A DNA stretch of 64,000 bases from Salinigranum halophilum (GTDB lineage: Archaea > Halobacteriota > Halobacteria > Halobacteriales > Haloferacaceae): the NCBI RefSeq assembly GCF_007004735.1, contig NZ_ML660182.1, positions 124,001 through 188,000 of the forward strand, in the 5' to 3' direction. The translations under genes and the position numbers were made by a program. This document shows, piece after piece, positions 32,872 through 41,613 of the stretch (positions are counted from its first letter, which is position 1; every line of letters begins with the position of its first letter). Below the pieces are notes generated by a model, which saw only the letters and a list, made by a program, of their open reading frames with translations, was not told the DNA's origin and made no database searches.

Positions 32872-33942
32872 ATGACCGACGACAGCGTCATCGACGACGT
32901 GGCGTTCGACTTCGAACTCCTCCGCGAGCTCACCGAGACCGACGGCGTCCCCGGGTACGAGGAGGCAGTCCGTGCCGTGGTGAGGCGCGAACTGACGGCG
33001 GTGACGGACGAGGTGCGGACCGACGCGATGGGGAACGTCGTCGGCACCGTCGAGGGGGGTGACTACGAGGTGGTCGTCGCCGCCCACATGGACGAGGTCG
33101 GCTTCATGGTTCGACACGTCACCGACGAGGGGTTCCTCCAGCTGGACGCGCTCGGCGGGTGGGACCCCCGTATCTTACGCGCCCAGCGGGTCCGCGTTCA
33201 CACGCGCGAGGGGCCGCTCACGGGCGTCATCGGCTCGGTCCCGCCGCACACCCTCACCGACGAACAGCGGGAGAAGAAACAGGAGGTGTCCGACGTGTAC
33301 GTCGACCTCGGACTCCCCGAAGAGCGCGTTACGGCGCAGGTGTCCGTCGGCGACGTGGTGACGATGCAGCAGACGACGACCCGGATGGGCGACCTCGTCA
33401 CGGGGAAGGCCCTCGACGACCGCGTCTGTCTGTTCGCGATGCTCGAAGCCGCCCGGCGGCTCTCCGACCCCGACGTGACCGTGCACTTCGTCGCGACGGT
33501 CCAAGAGGAGGTCGGCCTCCGCGGGGCCCAGGCCGTCGGCGTCGACCTCGACCCGGACCTCGCGCTGGCGCTCGACGTGACGGTCGCGAACGACGTCCCG
33601 GGGTTCGACGCCGCCGACCACGTCACCGAACTGGGTGCGGGCGTCGCGGTGAAGCTGAAGGATTCGAGCGTCATCACGACGCCGAAGGTGACCCGTCGCC
33701 TCCGCGACGTGGCCGACGCCGAGGCGCTCTCCCACCAGCTCGAGATCCTCCCCGCCGGCGGGACCGACACGGCGAACCTCCAGCGGGCGGGGGGTGCAGT
33801 GCCGGTGGGGGCGCTGTCGATTCCGACACGATATCTCCACACACCGACCGAGTGCGCACACGTCGCCGACGTGGCCGCGATGGTCGACCTCCTCGTGGCG
33901 TTCGTCGAGAGCGAAACCGGTGAGCACGACTACTCACTGTAG
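32872..33942 (+). CDS. M42 family glutamyl/TET-like aminopeptidase
   Basis: A 356-residue di-metal aminopeptidase of the TET family, which forms large tetrahedral shells that trim peptides after the proteasome. Conserved residues are His and Asp in AAHMDEVGF, Asp in GKALDDRV, the Glu pair in ATVQEEVGLRG, Asp in LALDVTV and His in RYLHTPTE. No signal peptide. The ATG at 32872 fits the family start; in-frame codons upstream are not conserved-looking. It is divergent from the response-regulator pair. Confidence 0.93.
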   Translation: MTDDSVIDDVAFDFELLRELTETDGVPGYEEAVRAVVRRELTAVTDEVRTDAMGNVVGTVEGGDYEVVVAAHMDEVGFMVRHVTDEGFLQLDALGGWDPRILRAQRVRVHTREGPLTGVIGSVPPHTLTDEQREKKQEVSDVYVDLGLPEERVTAQVSVGDVVTMQQTTTRMGDLVTGKALDDRVCLFAMLEAARRLSDPDVTVHFVATVQEEVGLRGAQAVGVDLDPDLALALDVTVANDVPGFDAADHVTELGAGVAVKLKDSSVITTPKVTRRLRDVADAEALSHQLEILPAGGTDTANLQRAGGAVPVGALSIPTRYLHTPTECAHVADVAAMVDLLVAFVESETGEHDYSL

Positions 33943-33987
33943 TCGCGGGGCGAGCGGCACCGCACAGCGGACGGGTCGGCCGAGACG

Positions 33988-34006
33988 AACCAAAGTATTC
34001 ACTACA
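33988..34006 (+). promoter_or_regulatory. promoter of the second halocyanin gene
   Basis: CAAAGTATTCAC (about 33990-34002) is 26-38 bases before the ATG at 34028 and is the most AT-rich part of the spacer. Confidence 0.5.
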
Positions 34007-34027
34007 GGCGACCTCTTAGGCGCGAGC

Positions 34028-34654
34028 ATGAGCGACACGCAGATGTCGCGGCGGGCGTTCCTGACAGCCGCAGGTGGGACGGCGGCCGTCGCGGCCGCGT
34101 CAGGGAACGCCGCGGCACAGACGACAGAGCCGGACTTCGGTGGCTACCTCGACGGTATCGACGGCGGGTACCAGGACCTCCGCGGCCAGAGCGAGGTGAC
34201 CATCGACGTCGGCGCGGAGGGCAACGGCGGCTACCTCGCGTTCGGCCCGGCGGGTGTCTGGGTCGACCCCGGGACGACCGTGACGTGGGAGTGGACCGGC
34301 GAGGGCGGCGGTCACAACGTCATCACCGAGGAAGGGCCGGCGTCGCTCGACAGTGGCCCGGCCGTCGCCGAGGCCGGCACGACGTTCGAACACACCTTCT
34401 CCGAGGAAGAGGTCGGCATCACGAAGTACTACTGCGAGCCACACCAGGCGCTCGGGATGCTCGGTGCCGTCGCCGTCGGCGAAGACATCCCAACCGTCGA
34501 GGTCGGCGGGGGAAGCGAGGGGAGCAGCGGCCCACAGGTCCCAGAGAGCGCCAAGACGCTCGGCGTCGCCACCACGTTCGCGATGGTCGCCACCCTCGGC
34601 CTCGCGTTCTTCTTCATGAAGTACGGCGGCGACTACGAGACGCCCGACGAGTAA
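34028..34654 (+). CDS. second membrane-anchored halocyanin (paralogue of the bc-operon copy)
   Basis: A 208-residue blue-copper protein with a Tat signal (SRRAFLTAAGG; cleavage near residue 31), one plastocyanin-like domain with His in GGGHNVI and Cys, His and Met in YYCEPHQALGM, and a C-terminal membrane helix (about 178-198). It is alignable over nearly its whole length with the halocyanin at 8398-9048; the surface strand GYLDGIDGGYQDLRG and the SEEE-GITKYYC block are shared. It stands alone with its own promoter, so it is probably expressed under other conditions. Confidence 0.92.
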   Translation: MSDTQMSRRAFLTAAGGTAAVAAASGNAAAQTTEPDFGGYLDGIDGGYQDLRGQSEVTIDVGAEGNGGYLAFGPAGVWVDPGTTVTWEWTGEGGGHNVITEEGPASLDSGPAVAEAGTTFEHTFSEEEVGITKYYCEPHQALGMLGAVAVGEDIPTVEVGGGSEGSSGPQVPESAKTLGVATTFAMVATLGLAFFFMKYGGDYETPDE

Positions 34655-34675
34655 CGTCGTCCGCCCGTCCGCCTC

Positions 34676-35743
34676 TCAGAACAGTCCGAGCGAGAAGCCG
34701 CGCGCGTCGATGGCGTCGCGATAGACGGCGAGGTACTGGTTGAGGACGGCGTCGTGGTCGTACGCCTCGTAGTTCTCGCTCCGGCTCCGATGCGGTTCGT
34801 CGGCGACGGCCGAGATGGCGGTCGCTAACTCCTGCGGCGAGGTGACGCGCCGGCCGCGCCCCGGTCCGGTGACGAGTTCGTGCGCGCTCGAGTCGGTCTG
34901 ATACTCGACCAGGCCGATACAGCCGCAGGCGAGCGCCCAGAGGAGTTCCGTCGCGAACGGTTCGTGCTCGGCCGTCTGTGCGAACACCCGCGCACCCTTC
35001 AGGACCGGGACGAACTCCTCGGGCGGGAGGTCGCCGAGGAAGGCGACCCGGTCGTCGATGCGGAGGTCCGCCGCGGTCGCTTCGGCCGCCTCGCGGAGTG
35101 GCCCGTCACCGATGACGGCCGCGCGCCACGTCCGGGTCCGGAGTTCGGCGAGCGCGAGGAGGAACGATTCCACGTTGCACCCCTCCGTGAGGTCGTTCGC
35201 GTAGACGATGTCGGCCCGCCGGTCGACCGGCGCGTCGCGGACCAGGTCGACGTCGATACTCTCGGGCACCGTCTCGATTCGCTCCTCGGACGCCCCGTGC
35301 TCACGGACCTGCGTCCGAACGAGCTCCGAGGGGACGAGCACGCGCGTCGCCGCACTCGCCGCGCGTCTGTAGTCGACCCAGTCGTCGTCGGCGTCGTGCC
35401 ACCAGTCGACGACGAGCGGGACGCGGAGGAGGCGAGCGGCGCGTTTCGCCGCCACGACGTGTCCTGGCGGGCTGTTGACCGCCTGGACGACGTCGGGCTT
35501 CGCCCGGAGGAGATGGAACGGAAGCTTCGAGCCGAACGACCCTACCGTGGGTTCGTCGGTGACCGCGCGGTAGGTGACGTCCTGCTGGTCGAACGCGGGG
35601 AGGTCCCCGCCCCACCAGCGCGCACAACAGATGGTCACCTCGTGCCCGCGGGCTGCGAGCGCCTCCGCGACCCGTCGGGTCCGTTCGGTCGCGCCAGTCT
35701 CGTGGTGTTGGGCCGTCCACATCGAGACGAACGCGACGTGCAT
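34676..35743 (-). CDS. family 4 glycosyltransferase
   Basis: A 355-residue GT-B fold enzyme. The N-terminal donor-side start (MHVAFVSMWTAQHHETGATERTRR) and the C-terminal nucleotide-sugar domain (DGPLREAAEATAADLRIDDRVAFLGDLPPEEFVPVLKGARVF, EPFATELLWALACGCI) are typical. The E-x7-E block of GT4 appears as EPFATELLWALACG, with the second Glu not at the usual place. Sugar and acceptor cannot be told; surface glycan or lipid glycosylation is likely. The ATG at 35743 is chosen; the open frame continuing upstream to 36409 is a shadow. Confidence 0.88.
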   Translation of the reverse strand: MHVAFVSMWTAQHHETGATERTRRVAEALAARGHEVTICCARWWGGDLPAFDQQDVTYRAVTDEPTVGSFGSKLPFHLLRAKPDVVQAVNSPPGHVVAAKRAARLLRVPLVVDWWHDADDDWVDYRRAASAATRVLVPSELVRTQVREHGASEERIETVPESIDVDLVRDAPVDRRADIVYANDLTEGCNVESFLLALAELRTRTWRAAVIGDGPLREAAEATAADLRIDDRVAFLGDLPPEEFVPVLKGARVFAQTAEHEPFATELLWALACGCIGLVEYQTDSSAHELVTGPGRGRRVTSPQELATAISAVADEPHRSRSENYEAYDHDAVLNQYLAVYRDAIDARGFSLGLF

Positions 35744-35857
35744 GGTCGCGGAGGGTGCGGCTGTCGTAATAAATCCTACTGGAACCGAGTGTCGGCGGAG
35801 CCTGTCGGGACGGGAATCGGCCACACGTGTTATGTCGACCCGGTCGAAGGTGACGGC

Positions 35858-36106
35858 ATGGACACCGAGGGGACGACATCGGGTGCGACCGACGGGGCCA
35901 GACAGCGGTTCGTCGCGTGGTACGGTGAGTGGTATCTGACGCTCTACGCCGTCCTCGCCATCGCCGTCGTCCTCGCCGCCGGTTACGGCTACGCGATCGG
36001 CGCACTCAGCTGGTGGAACGCGGGCGGGATGGTCGTCACGCTCGCCGCCCTCTCTGGGTTCATTCGGTGGCGCGCGGGCGTCGACCCCGCCTTCGAGAAC
36101 GAGTGA
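35858..36106 (+). CDS. small two-span membrane protein
   Basis: An 82-residue protein with a polar N-terminus (about 1-20), two membrane helices (about 26-49 and 53-70) and an acidic end. It sits in the divergent space between the glycosyltransferase and the DUF420 gene and ends one base before the latter's stop. No family recognised. Confidence 0.65.
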   Translation: MDTEGTTSGATDGARQRFVAWYGEWYLTLYAVLAIAVVLAAGYGYAIGALSWWNAGGMVVTLAALSGFIRWRAGVDPAFENE

Positions 36107-36107
36107 G

Positions 36108-36725
36108 TCAGGGCGTGACGGGGAGGAGTAGCGCCTCGACGAACTCCCAGCTGTAGACGTGATTGAGCAGGAGATACGCCACCACGCCGAGCGAGAGCGA
36201 GAGGATCCACGCGGCGGCGGCGACCCGTCCGACCTTCCGGTGGGTCCCCATCGCGCGGAGTTCCTCGGGGGTGTGGGTGATGCCGAGGACCAGCGCGTGT
36301 AACACGACGGGCACCGAGACCACGGAGAGGATGATGTGGACGGCGAGCATCGCGAGGTAGCCGTAGTAAGGGAGCGTGGGCCCGACGAACTCCTTGGTGC
36401 CGCCCCCACCGATCTTCGTCAGGTAGAGCACGAGGAAGACGAGGATCAGCCCGAACGCGCCCACCATCGACGCGGCGTGCTTTCGAACCTCGTCGCGGCG
36501 GATGAACCGCCACCCCGCGACGAGGAGGAGCGTCGCCGCCGTGTTGATGATCGCGATCGCGTCGGCGAGGCGATTGACCTGCGAGAGGGTGAGTTCGGGA
36601 AACACCGATGCGGGAACGTACCCCAGGAACGTTCCGATGACGAGCGCGTACCCCACCACGGAGAGGACCGCCGTCACGATGGCCGGATGCTCTTTGAGCG
36701 GACCGCGCACGCTGGCTGTTGCCAT
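36108..36725 (-). CDS. DUF420 membrane protein
   Basis: A 205-residue protein with five membrane helices. The His residues in RKHAASMVGAF, LAVHIILSVVSVP, LHALVLGITHTPEEL and GTHRKVGRVAA are those that make DUF420 proteins candidates for haem or quinol-linked oxidase assembly (CtaM-like). This link is family knowledge; the gene is not in the oxidase operon. The ATG at 36725 is chosen over a GTG at 36731. Confidence 0.88.
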   Translation of the reverse strand: MATASVRGPLKEHPAIVTAVLSVVGYALVIGTFLGYVPASVFPELTLSQVNRLADAIAIINTAATLLLVAGWRFIRRDEVRKHAASMVGAFGLILVFLVLYLTKIGGGGTKEFVGPTLPYYGYLAMLAVHIILSVVSVPVVLHALVLGITHTPEELRAMGTHRKVGRVAAAAWILSLSLGVVAYLLLNHVYSWEFVEALLLPVTP

Positions 36726-36919
36726 GCCCACCCGTTAGGAGGGGGTAAATATCCGTGTTCGGGTTCGACATCGCCCGCCGCTGAGGAGTTCCGGCGAGCG
36801 TTCATATACGGAGAGGCGGCCACCGTCACCGCGATGCGCTGACGGTGACCACGCGGCGTCTCGCGGGAGTCCGGCACACCGCCGCGTGCCCCACGCGTGC
36901 CGGCTGTTCGCTCTCTCCG

Positions 36920-37975
36920 CTAGGCCTCGATGACGTCGGTGACGCGCGCGACCTCTCGCGCGGCGTCCACGTTCATCCCGTCACCCAGAATCGTGTAGCG
37001 GTCGCGGATGGTGTGCGCCGTCGTGAGCGCCTCGATGACGACGTCGTCGTCGACACCGAGTTCCCGGGCCGTCGTCGGCGCGTCGATGCGTTCGAGCGCG
37101 TCGCGGATGTTCCGCCACTGTCCTTTCTCGCCGCTGTGGAGGTACTCGGTCATGATGGAGCCGACACCGACCTGGTGGCCGTGCAGCGCCGTGTTCGGGA
37201 CCAGCCGGTCGAGTTGGTGTGAGAAGAGGTGTTCGGCTCCCGACGCGGGCCGCGAGGAACCGGCGATGCTCATCGCCACGCCCGAGGAGACGAGTGCCTT
37301 GACGACGATCCACGCGGCCTCTTCGAGGCCCGGCTTGATGGAGTCGGCGCTGTCGACGAGCATCTCCGCCGTCATCTCCGAGAGTGCCCCGGCGTACTCG
37401 GAGTACTCGACGTTCTTCAGGCGGTGGGCGAGCTGCCAGTCCTTGACGGCGGTGTAGTTGGAGATGATGTCCGCACAGCCGGCCGTGGTGAGTTCCCACG
37501 GTGCTTGTGCGAGGAGTTCGGTGTCGGCGACCACCGCGAGCGGTGGGTCTGCCGCGACGGAGTGGCGCGTGTCGCCCTCGGGAATCGAGGAGCGACCCGA
37601 GACGATGCCGTCGTGGCTCGCAACGGTGGGGACGGAGACGAAGCCGCAGTCGACCCGCTCGGCGGCCATCTTCGCGATGTCGATCGCCTTCCCGCCGCCG
37701 AGGGCGATGATGTAGTCCGTCTCCTCGGCCAGTGCGGTCTCTGCGACCGCCTCGACGGACGCGAAGCTCGCCTTCTCGACGGTCACCGTGTGCGGTTCGA
37801 CGTCGAACTGCGCGCGGAGGCGGTCGCCTGCCAGCCGTTCGGGCGTCGGACTCGTCACCAGTAGCGGCTGTCCCGAGAGGTAGAGGTCGTCGACTGCCGC
37901 CCCGACCTGGTCGAGGACGCCGTGACCGATGACGACGTTCCGCGGGAGTTTGATCCACGTCGACTTGTCGAACAT
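36920..37975 (-). CDS. egsA: NAD(P)-dependent glycerol-1-phosphate dehydrogenase
   Basis: Makes sn-glycerol-1-phosphate, the backbone of archaeal lipids, from dihydroxyacetone phosphate. The 351-residue protein is of the iron-containing alcohol dehydrogenase fold, with the NAD motif GGGKAIDIAK (93-102) and metal ligands Asp122 (VASHDGIVSGR), His in SGAEHLFSHQLD and His in ALHGHQVGVG. The ATG at 37975 (MFDKSTWIKLPRN) fits the family start; an ATG at 38002 is possible. An essential archaeal gene. Confidence 0.97.
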   Translation of the reverse strand: MFDKSTWIKLPRNVVIGHGVLDQVGAAVDDLYLSGQPLLVTSPTPERLAGDRLRAQFDVEPHTVTVEKASFASVEAVAETALAEETDYIIALGGGKAIDIAKMAAERVDCGFVSVPTVASHDGIVSGRSSIPEGDTRHSVAADPPLAVVADTELLAQAPWELTTAGCADIISNYTAVKDWQLAHRLKNVEYSEYAGALSEMTAEMLVDSADSIKPGLEEAAWIVVKALVSSGVAMSIAGSSRPASGAEHLFSHQLDRLVPNTALHGHQVGVGSIMTEYLHSGEKGQWRNIRDALERIDAPTTARELGVDDDVVIEALTTAHTIRDRYTILGDGMNVDAAREVARVTDVIEA

Positions 37976-38066
37976 GTCCCGGTATCGACGGTGAGAGGTC
38001 ATATGGCTTCTCACTGTGCGGTCGGACGCCGCGACTGTGTCGCGGTTTCGACACCCCGTCACCGCC

Positions 38067-38759
38067 TCAGACGAACGCGCCGGCGGCGTCGGCGAGGAAC
38101 AGCAGACCGAATCCGGCGAGCACGAGCGCCGAGAGTGCCGTCACGACGGGCGTAAACGCCTCTACCCGCCGCTCGGCCGTGACGAGCGCCGCCGGGAAGC
38201 CGGTGACCCACACGAGAATGCCGCCGAAGAAGCCGACGATGAGCGCCGGGCTTCCCTTCTCGACGACGAGGAGCCCCGCGAGGTCACCGCCGACGTAGGG
38301 CGTCTGTGCGAGCACGTCGAACTGTCCGGATTCGAGCAGCGCGACGCCGATGGTGAGCCAGAAGAGAATCTGGTAGGGGTTGGCGATGGCGAGGACGAAC
38401 GCCTTCCGGAAACCCGCACCCGTCTCGCCGCCGTCGGCGGCCGCCTCCTCCGTCGGGGTGAGCGACTCGCCGATCTCGCGGGCGGTGCCGTACGCGAAGT
38501 ACAGCATGAGCAGGCCACCAACGCCGACCATCACCGCGCGTACCGTCGGGAAGCGTTCGACGAACGTGACGACACCGAGAAGCGAGAGGACGAAGAACGT
38601 CGCGTCGGCCGTCATCGCCCCGAGGCCGGTCCGGAACCCGGCCGTCCAGCCACGGAGGACGCTCTCCTCCGCGATGACCGCGTTCATCGGGCCGGGCGGG
38701 GCGGCGAGCGCGAGTCCGAACACCACGCCGGCGCCGAGTGAGACGAACACGTCCTGCAT
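38067..38759 (-). CDS. LysE family amino-acid exporter
   Basis: A 230-residue inner-membrane protein with six helices. The start GVVFGLALAAPPGPMNAVIAEESVLRGW contains the conserved PGP of LysE/RhtB exporters, and the second half holds FVLAIANPYQILFWL (the N-P repeat). The central loop is acidic. Substrate (lysine, homoserine or other) unknown. It lies downstream of the GDT1 gene with a 57-base gap on the same strand. Confidence 0.88.
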   Translation of the reverse strand: MQDVFVSLGAGVVFGLALAAPPGPMNAVIAEESVLRGWTAGFRTGLGAMTADATFFVLSLLGVVTFVERFPTVRAVMVGVGGLLMLYFAYGTAREIGESLTPTEEAAADGGETGAGFRKAFVLAIANPYQILFWLTIGVALLESGQFDVLAQTPYVGGDLAGLLVVEKGSPALIVGFFGGILVWVTGFPAALVTAERRVEAFTPVVTALSALVLAGFGLLFLADAAGAFV

Positions 38760-38816
38760 CGCTCCCTCCTAACGGGACCGGCAATAAAAACGCTCTCTTG
38801 CCGACGCGACCCCGGG

Positions 38817-39536
38817 TTAGACGAGGGCGACGACCGCGTTCGCGACCGCCGAGACGGCCGTCTCCCACACCGAGAAGCCGGTGGCGAGTGCGAGAACCGT
38901 ATCGGCAGCGAAGAACGCGAACAGCGCCGCGCCGGCGAGGTGCGCCTTCCGAACGTCGAACCGGTGGGAGAAGCGATGGAAGACGTAGGCGTTCGCGATG
39001 CTCACCGGCACGATTGCGAGCATCTCGCCGACCCATATCCCCGGATTCGCCCCGTACTGGACGGCGAGGCCGATGGTCACGAGCTGGGTCTTGTCGCCGA
39101 ACTCACCGGCGGCCATCATCGCGAAGATGGGGAGGAAGCTCCCGAGACCGTCGGTGTCGAGGTCCCGCCCGAACAGCGTCGGGACGTCGACGTCGAGTGT
39201 CGGCCCGCCGTCCGTCTGTACCGAATCGCTCCCGTCCGGTCCGACGCTCGTTCCCCCGCGCTCGGGAGCGGCGCGAACGAGCAACACGGCGAAGAGCCCG
39301 AACAGCACGGCTGTGATGCCGTCGAGGACGGCCGGCGGGAGCATACCCTTCACCGCCGCGCCGAACCAGATTTCGAGCGCCGTCCACCCGGCGAACGCCG
39401 TCCCCGCGGCGGCGACGACGACCTTCGGGTCGTATCGCGTCGAGAGGCCGGCGATGATGAACTGGACCTTCTCTCCGGGGAGGACGGCGAGCTGGGCGAC
39501 GAACGCCACCGTGGCGACTTCGAGTAGCCCGACCAT
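38817..39536 (-). CDS. TMEM165/GDT1 (UPF0016) metal transporter
   Basis: A 239-residue membrane protein, a two-repeat cation transporter; family members move manganese or calcium and some bacterial ones export manganese. The second repeat has an intact signature EFGDKTQL, whereas the first reads LPGEKVQF with E and D changed. The acidic loop between repeats is long (about 95-135). The start codon overlaps the stop of the DtxR-family gene (TGATG), so the two are co-translated, which supports metal homeostasis. Confidence 0.9.
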   Translation of the reverse strand: MVGLLEVATVAFVAQLAVLPGEKVQFIIAGLSTRYDPKVVVAAAGTAFAGWTALEIWFGAAVKGMLPPAVLDGITAVLFGLFAVLLVRAAPERGGTSVGPDGSDSVQTDGGPTLDVDVPTLFGRDLDTDGLGSFLPIFAMMAAGEFGDKTQLVTIGLAVQYGANPGIWVGEMLAIVPVSIANAYVFHRFSHRFDVRKAHLAGAALFAFFAADTVLALATGFSVWETAVSAVANAVVALV

Positions 39537-40252
39537 CAGCCCTCGACCTCCGGCCCGTACTGGGGGTCTCCGTCGGTGGCAGGGACGACACGGATGGAGC
39601 GGGCGACGGCCTCCGGGAGCGACTGCTCGCGGCCTCCCTCGCCCACACGGACGGTCACCATCCCGAACGGTGCCACGTCGACGACCTCCAGGCGGGTCCC
39701 GGGTGTGATGCCCGCGTCGGCGAGATACTGCAGTTCCTCCTCGTCGCGGTCGGAGACACGTGTGACGGTGACGCGGTCGCCGACGGGATGTTCGTCCAGC
39801 CGCGTCGAGTCGTCCGTGCCGAGCGGCGTGAGGTCGGCGCTCGGAATCGGGTCGCCGTGGGGGTCGACCTCGGGGTCGCCCAGCGCCTCGGCGACCCGGC
39901 GCTCGAACTCCTCGGAGATGTGATGTTCGAGGGCGTCGGCCTCGTCGTGGACCTCGCTCCAGTCGTAGTCGAGGTGCTCTGCGAGGTACGCCTCCAGGAG
40001 TCGGTGGTGGCGGATGACCTCCAGGGCGACCGTCTCGCCCTCGCGCGTCAGCTCTGCTCCCTTGTACTTCTCGCGCGCGACGAGCCCGCGTTCTTCGAGC
40101 TTTCCGAGCATACTCGTCACCGTCGGTGGGGTCTTCGAGAGCGCGTCGGCGATGGCCGACGTCGCCACCGGCGGGCCGTCTTCGGTCTGCAGCGTGTAGA
40201 TGGCCTTCAGGTAGTCTTCCATCACGTCGCTGAGCACGTCGGACTTCGCCAT
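39536..40252 (-). CDS. DtxR-family metal-dependent repressor
   Basis: A 238-residue regulator. Residues 1-70 are a winged helix (MEDYLKAIYTLQ, TSAIADALSKTPPTVTSMLGKLEERGLV), 70-145 the dimerisation and metal-binding region (HHRLLEAYL, EADALEHHISEEFE, with conserved His and Glu ligands), and 160-235 a FeoA/SH3-like domain. The family senses Mn or Fe; the GDT1 partner favours manganese. A palindrome in its promoter (40286-40304) could be its operator. It is the first gene of the set with GDT1 and perhaps the LysE exporter. Confidence 0.93.
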   Translation of the reverse strand: MAKSDVLSDVMEDYLKAIYTLQTEDGPPVATSAIADALSKTPPTVTSMLGKLEERGLVAREKYKGAELTREGETVALEVIRHHRLLEAYLAEHLDYDWSEVHDEADALEHHISEEFERRVAEALGDPEVDPHGDPIPSADLTPLGTDDSTRLDEHPVGDRVTVTRVSDRDEEELQYLADAGITPGTRLEVVDVAPFGMVTVRVGEGGREQSLPEAVARSIRVVPATDGDPQYGPEVEG

Positions 40253-40285
40253 CTCACCCGGAGATACCAGTCCGACGAGAAAGAA

Positions 40286-40304
40286 GTTTGGGATGTCTAA
40301 ACTC
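40286..40304. promoter_or_regulatory. candidate DtxR-type operator (19-bp interrupted palindrome)
   Basis: AGTTT and AAACT arms are separated by 9 bases (GGGATGTCT), 34 bases before the ATG of the DtxR gene. The size and position fit a site where the repressor would block its own transcription. The half-sites are short, so chance cannot be excluded. Confidence 0.4.
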
Positions 40305-40330
40305 TACTGTACCCCCTTCGAAACGACGGC

Positions 40331-41491
40331 TCAAATCCCCTGACCCATCAGGTGCGACCGGAGGATGTCCGCCGTCTTCACACCCGCCTCGGTGTTGACG
40401 ACCACGAGCGTCGCGTCCTCGTCGAACTCGTCGGCTAGCGCGTCGGCGGCCGCCGCCGCGGCACCGCCGGCAGAGCCGACGTCGACGGCGGTGGTCTGTG
40501 CGGCGGCGACGGCGCTTCCGAGGATCGCGTCGTCGTCGACGGTCACGACGCGTCCTCCGGTCGCGTCGACCGCGTCGACCACGAGGTCACCGCCCGTCGG
40601 GTCGGGAATCTCCAGTTCGCCGACGATGGTGTCCGGCTGGTTCCACGCCTCCACCTCGCGGCCGGAGTCGAACGCCGCCGCGATGGGGGCACAGCCGGTC
40701 GGCTGGGCGGCGACCACCCGCGGCAAGTCGTCGACGAGCCCGAGTTCGTCGAGCTCGCGGAATCCCTTCACGAGGCCGTAGACGACCTCGCCCGTGCTCG
40801 CCGGGACGAACACCGCGTCGGGGACACACCCCTCGCCGACGAGTTCGTAGGCGATGGTCTTGTAGCCCTCGTGGCGAACGGGGTTGTCGAACTCCTGGAG
40901 CGTGAACCAGTCGGACTTCAACTGCGTCTGTAGCGCCTCGACGGCGTCGGGGTAGCGGCCGCCGGCGACGCGCATGTCGCCGCCGTGGACGTTGGTCATC
41001 GCCTTGTTCGGGAACGGCGCGCGCGAGGGGACGAACGCGTACGACCGGAGGCTCGCCCGTCCCGCGTAGGCCGCCCCGGACTGTCCACTGTTGCCGGCCG
41101 ACGCGTGTGCGACGAGGTCGGCCCCGGCGTCGACGGCGGCCGTGACCGCGAGCGAGAGCCCACGGTCGAGTACCGTCCCGGTCGGGTTCCGCCCCTCGTC
41201 CTTGACGAACAGGGAGTCGACACCGAGTTCGTCGGCGAGCGCCGGCGCGTCGACGAGCGGCGTCCCGCCCTCGGCCGCGCTCACGCCGGATTCGAACGGC
41301 AGGAGGTCGGCGAAGTCCCACACCGAGCGGGCGTCCGCGAGGAACGCGTGGTCCCAGTCGACGGCGTCGACGTCGTAGACGGGGTCGACCGGCGCCCCGG
41401 CCTCGCTCGGGCCGGTCCGCGTGGGGTCCGCAGCGAGTTCCTCACCAGTCGCGGTACAGCGGAGCGCCCGGAACGCGTCGCTCTGATCCAT
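40331..41491 (-). CDS. threonine synthase-like protein lacking the PLP-binding lysine
   Basis: A 386-residue fold-type II PLP-enzyme relative. Its layout matches threonine synthase: LRCTATGEEL start, the substrate strand GGTPLVDAPALADELG, LFVKDEGRNPTG, then HASAGNSGQSGAAYAGRA (the Ser-Gly-Asn cofactor loop) and a distal PASTGEVVYGLVKGF. However, the PLP lysine, which should follow at residue 108 in an FKDRG motif, is Leu (TGTVLDRG). The DNA there is unambiguous. It may bind another ligand, or use another lysine. The ATG at 41491 (MDQSDAFRALRC) is chosen. Confidence 0.88.
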   Translation of the reverse strand: MDQSDAFRALRCTATGEELAADPTRTGPSEAGAPVDPVYDVDAVDWDHAFLADARSVWDFADLLPFESGVSAAEGGTPLVDAPALADELGVDSLFVKDEGRNPTGTVLDRGLSLAVTAAVDAGADLVAHASAGNSGQSGAAYAGRASLRSYAFVPSRAPFPNKAMTNVHGGDMRVAGGRYPDAVEALQTQLKSDWFTLQEFDNPVRHEGYKTIAYELVGEGCVPDAVFVPASTGEVVYGLVKGFRELDELGLVDDLPRVVAAQPTGCAPIAAAFDSGREVEAWNQPDTIVGELEIPDPTGGDLVVDAVDATGGRVVTVDDDAILGSAVAAAQTTAVDVGSAGGAAAAAADALADEFDEDATLVVVNTEAGVKTADILRSHLMGQGI

Positions 41492-41613
41492 ATCCGAGGG
41501 TACGACGCGACGGGGGAATCCCTTCCGGTCCACCGTCGGCCGCCGTGTGACCGTCCGTCGTGCCGGTCGGCCCCACCCGTCTCACTCCGGTCGTCGTGGT
41601 ATCACGTCTCGGA

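Noticed and set aside
34676-36409. A 577-codon glycosyltransferase
   Set aside because: The first part is Pro- and Ser-rich shadow sequence of the DUF420 gene. The true start is the ATG at 35743 with a normal glycosyltransferase N-terminus.
40286-40304. Idea that the palindrome is a strong, consensus DtxR box
   Set aside because: Only five bases of each arm match. I keep it as a candidate operator at low confidence rather than a recognised site.
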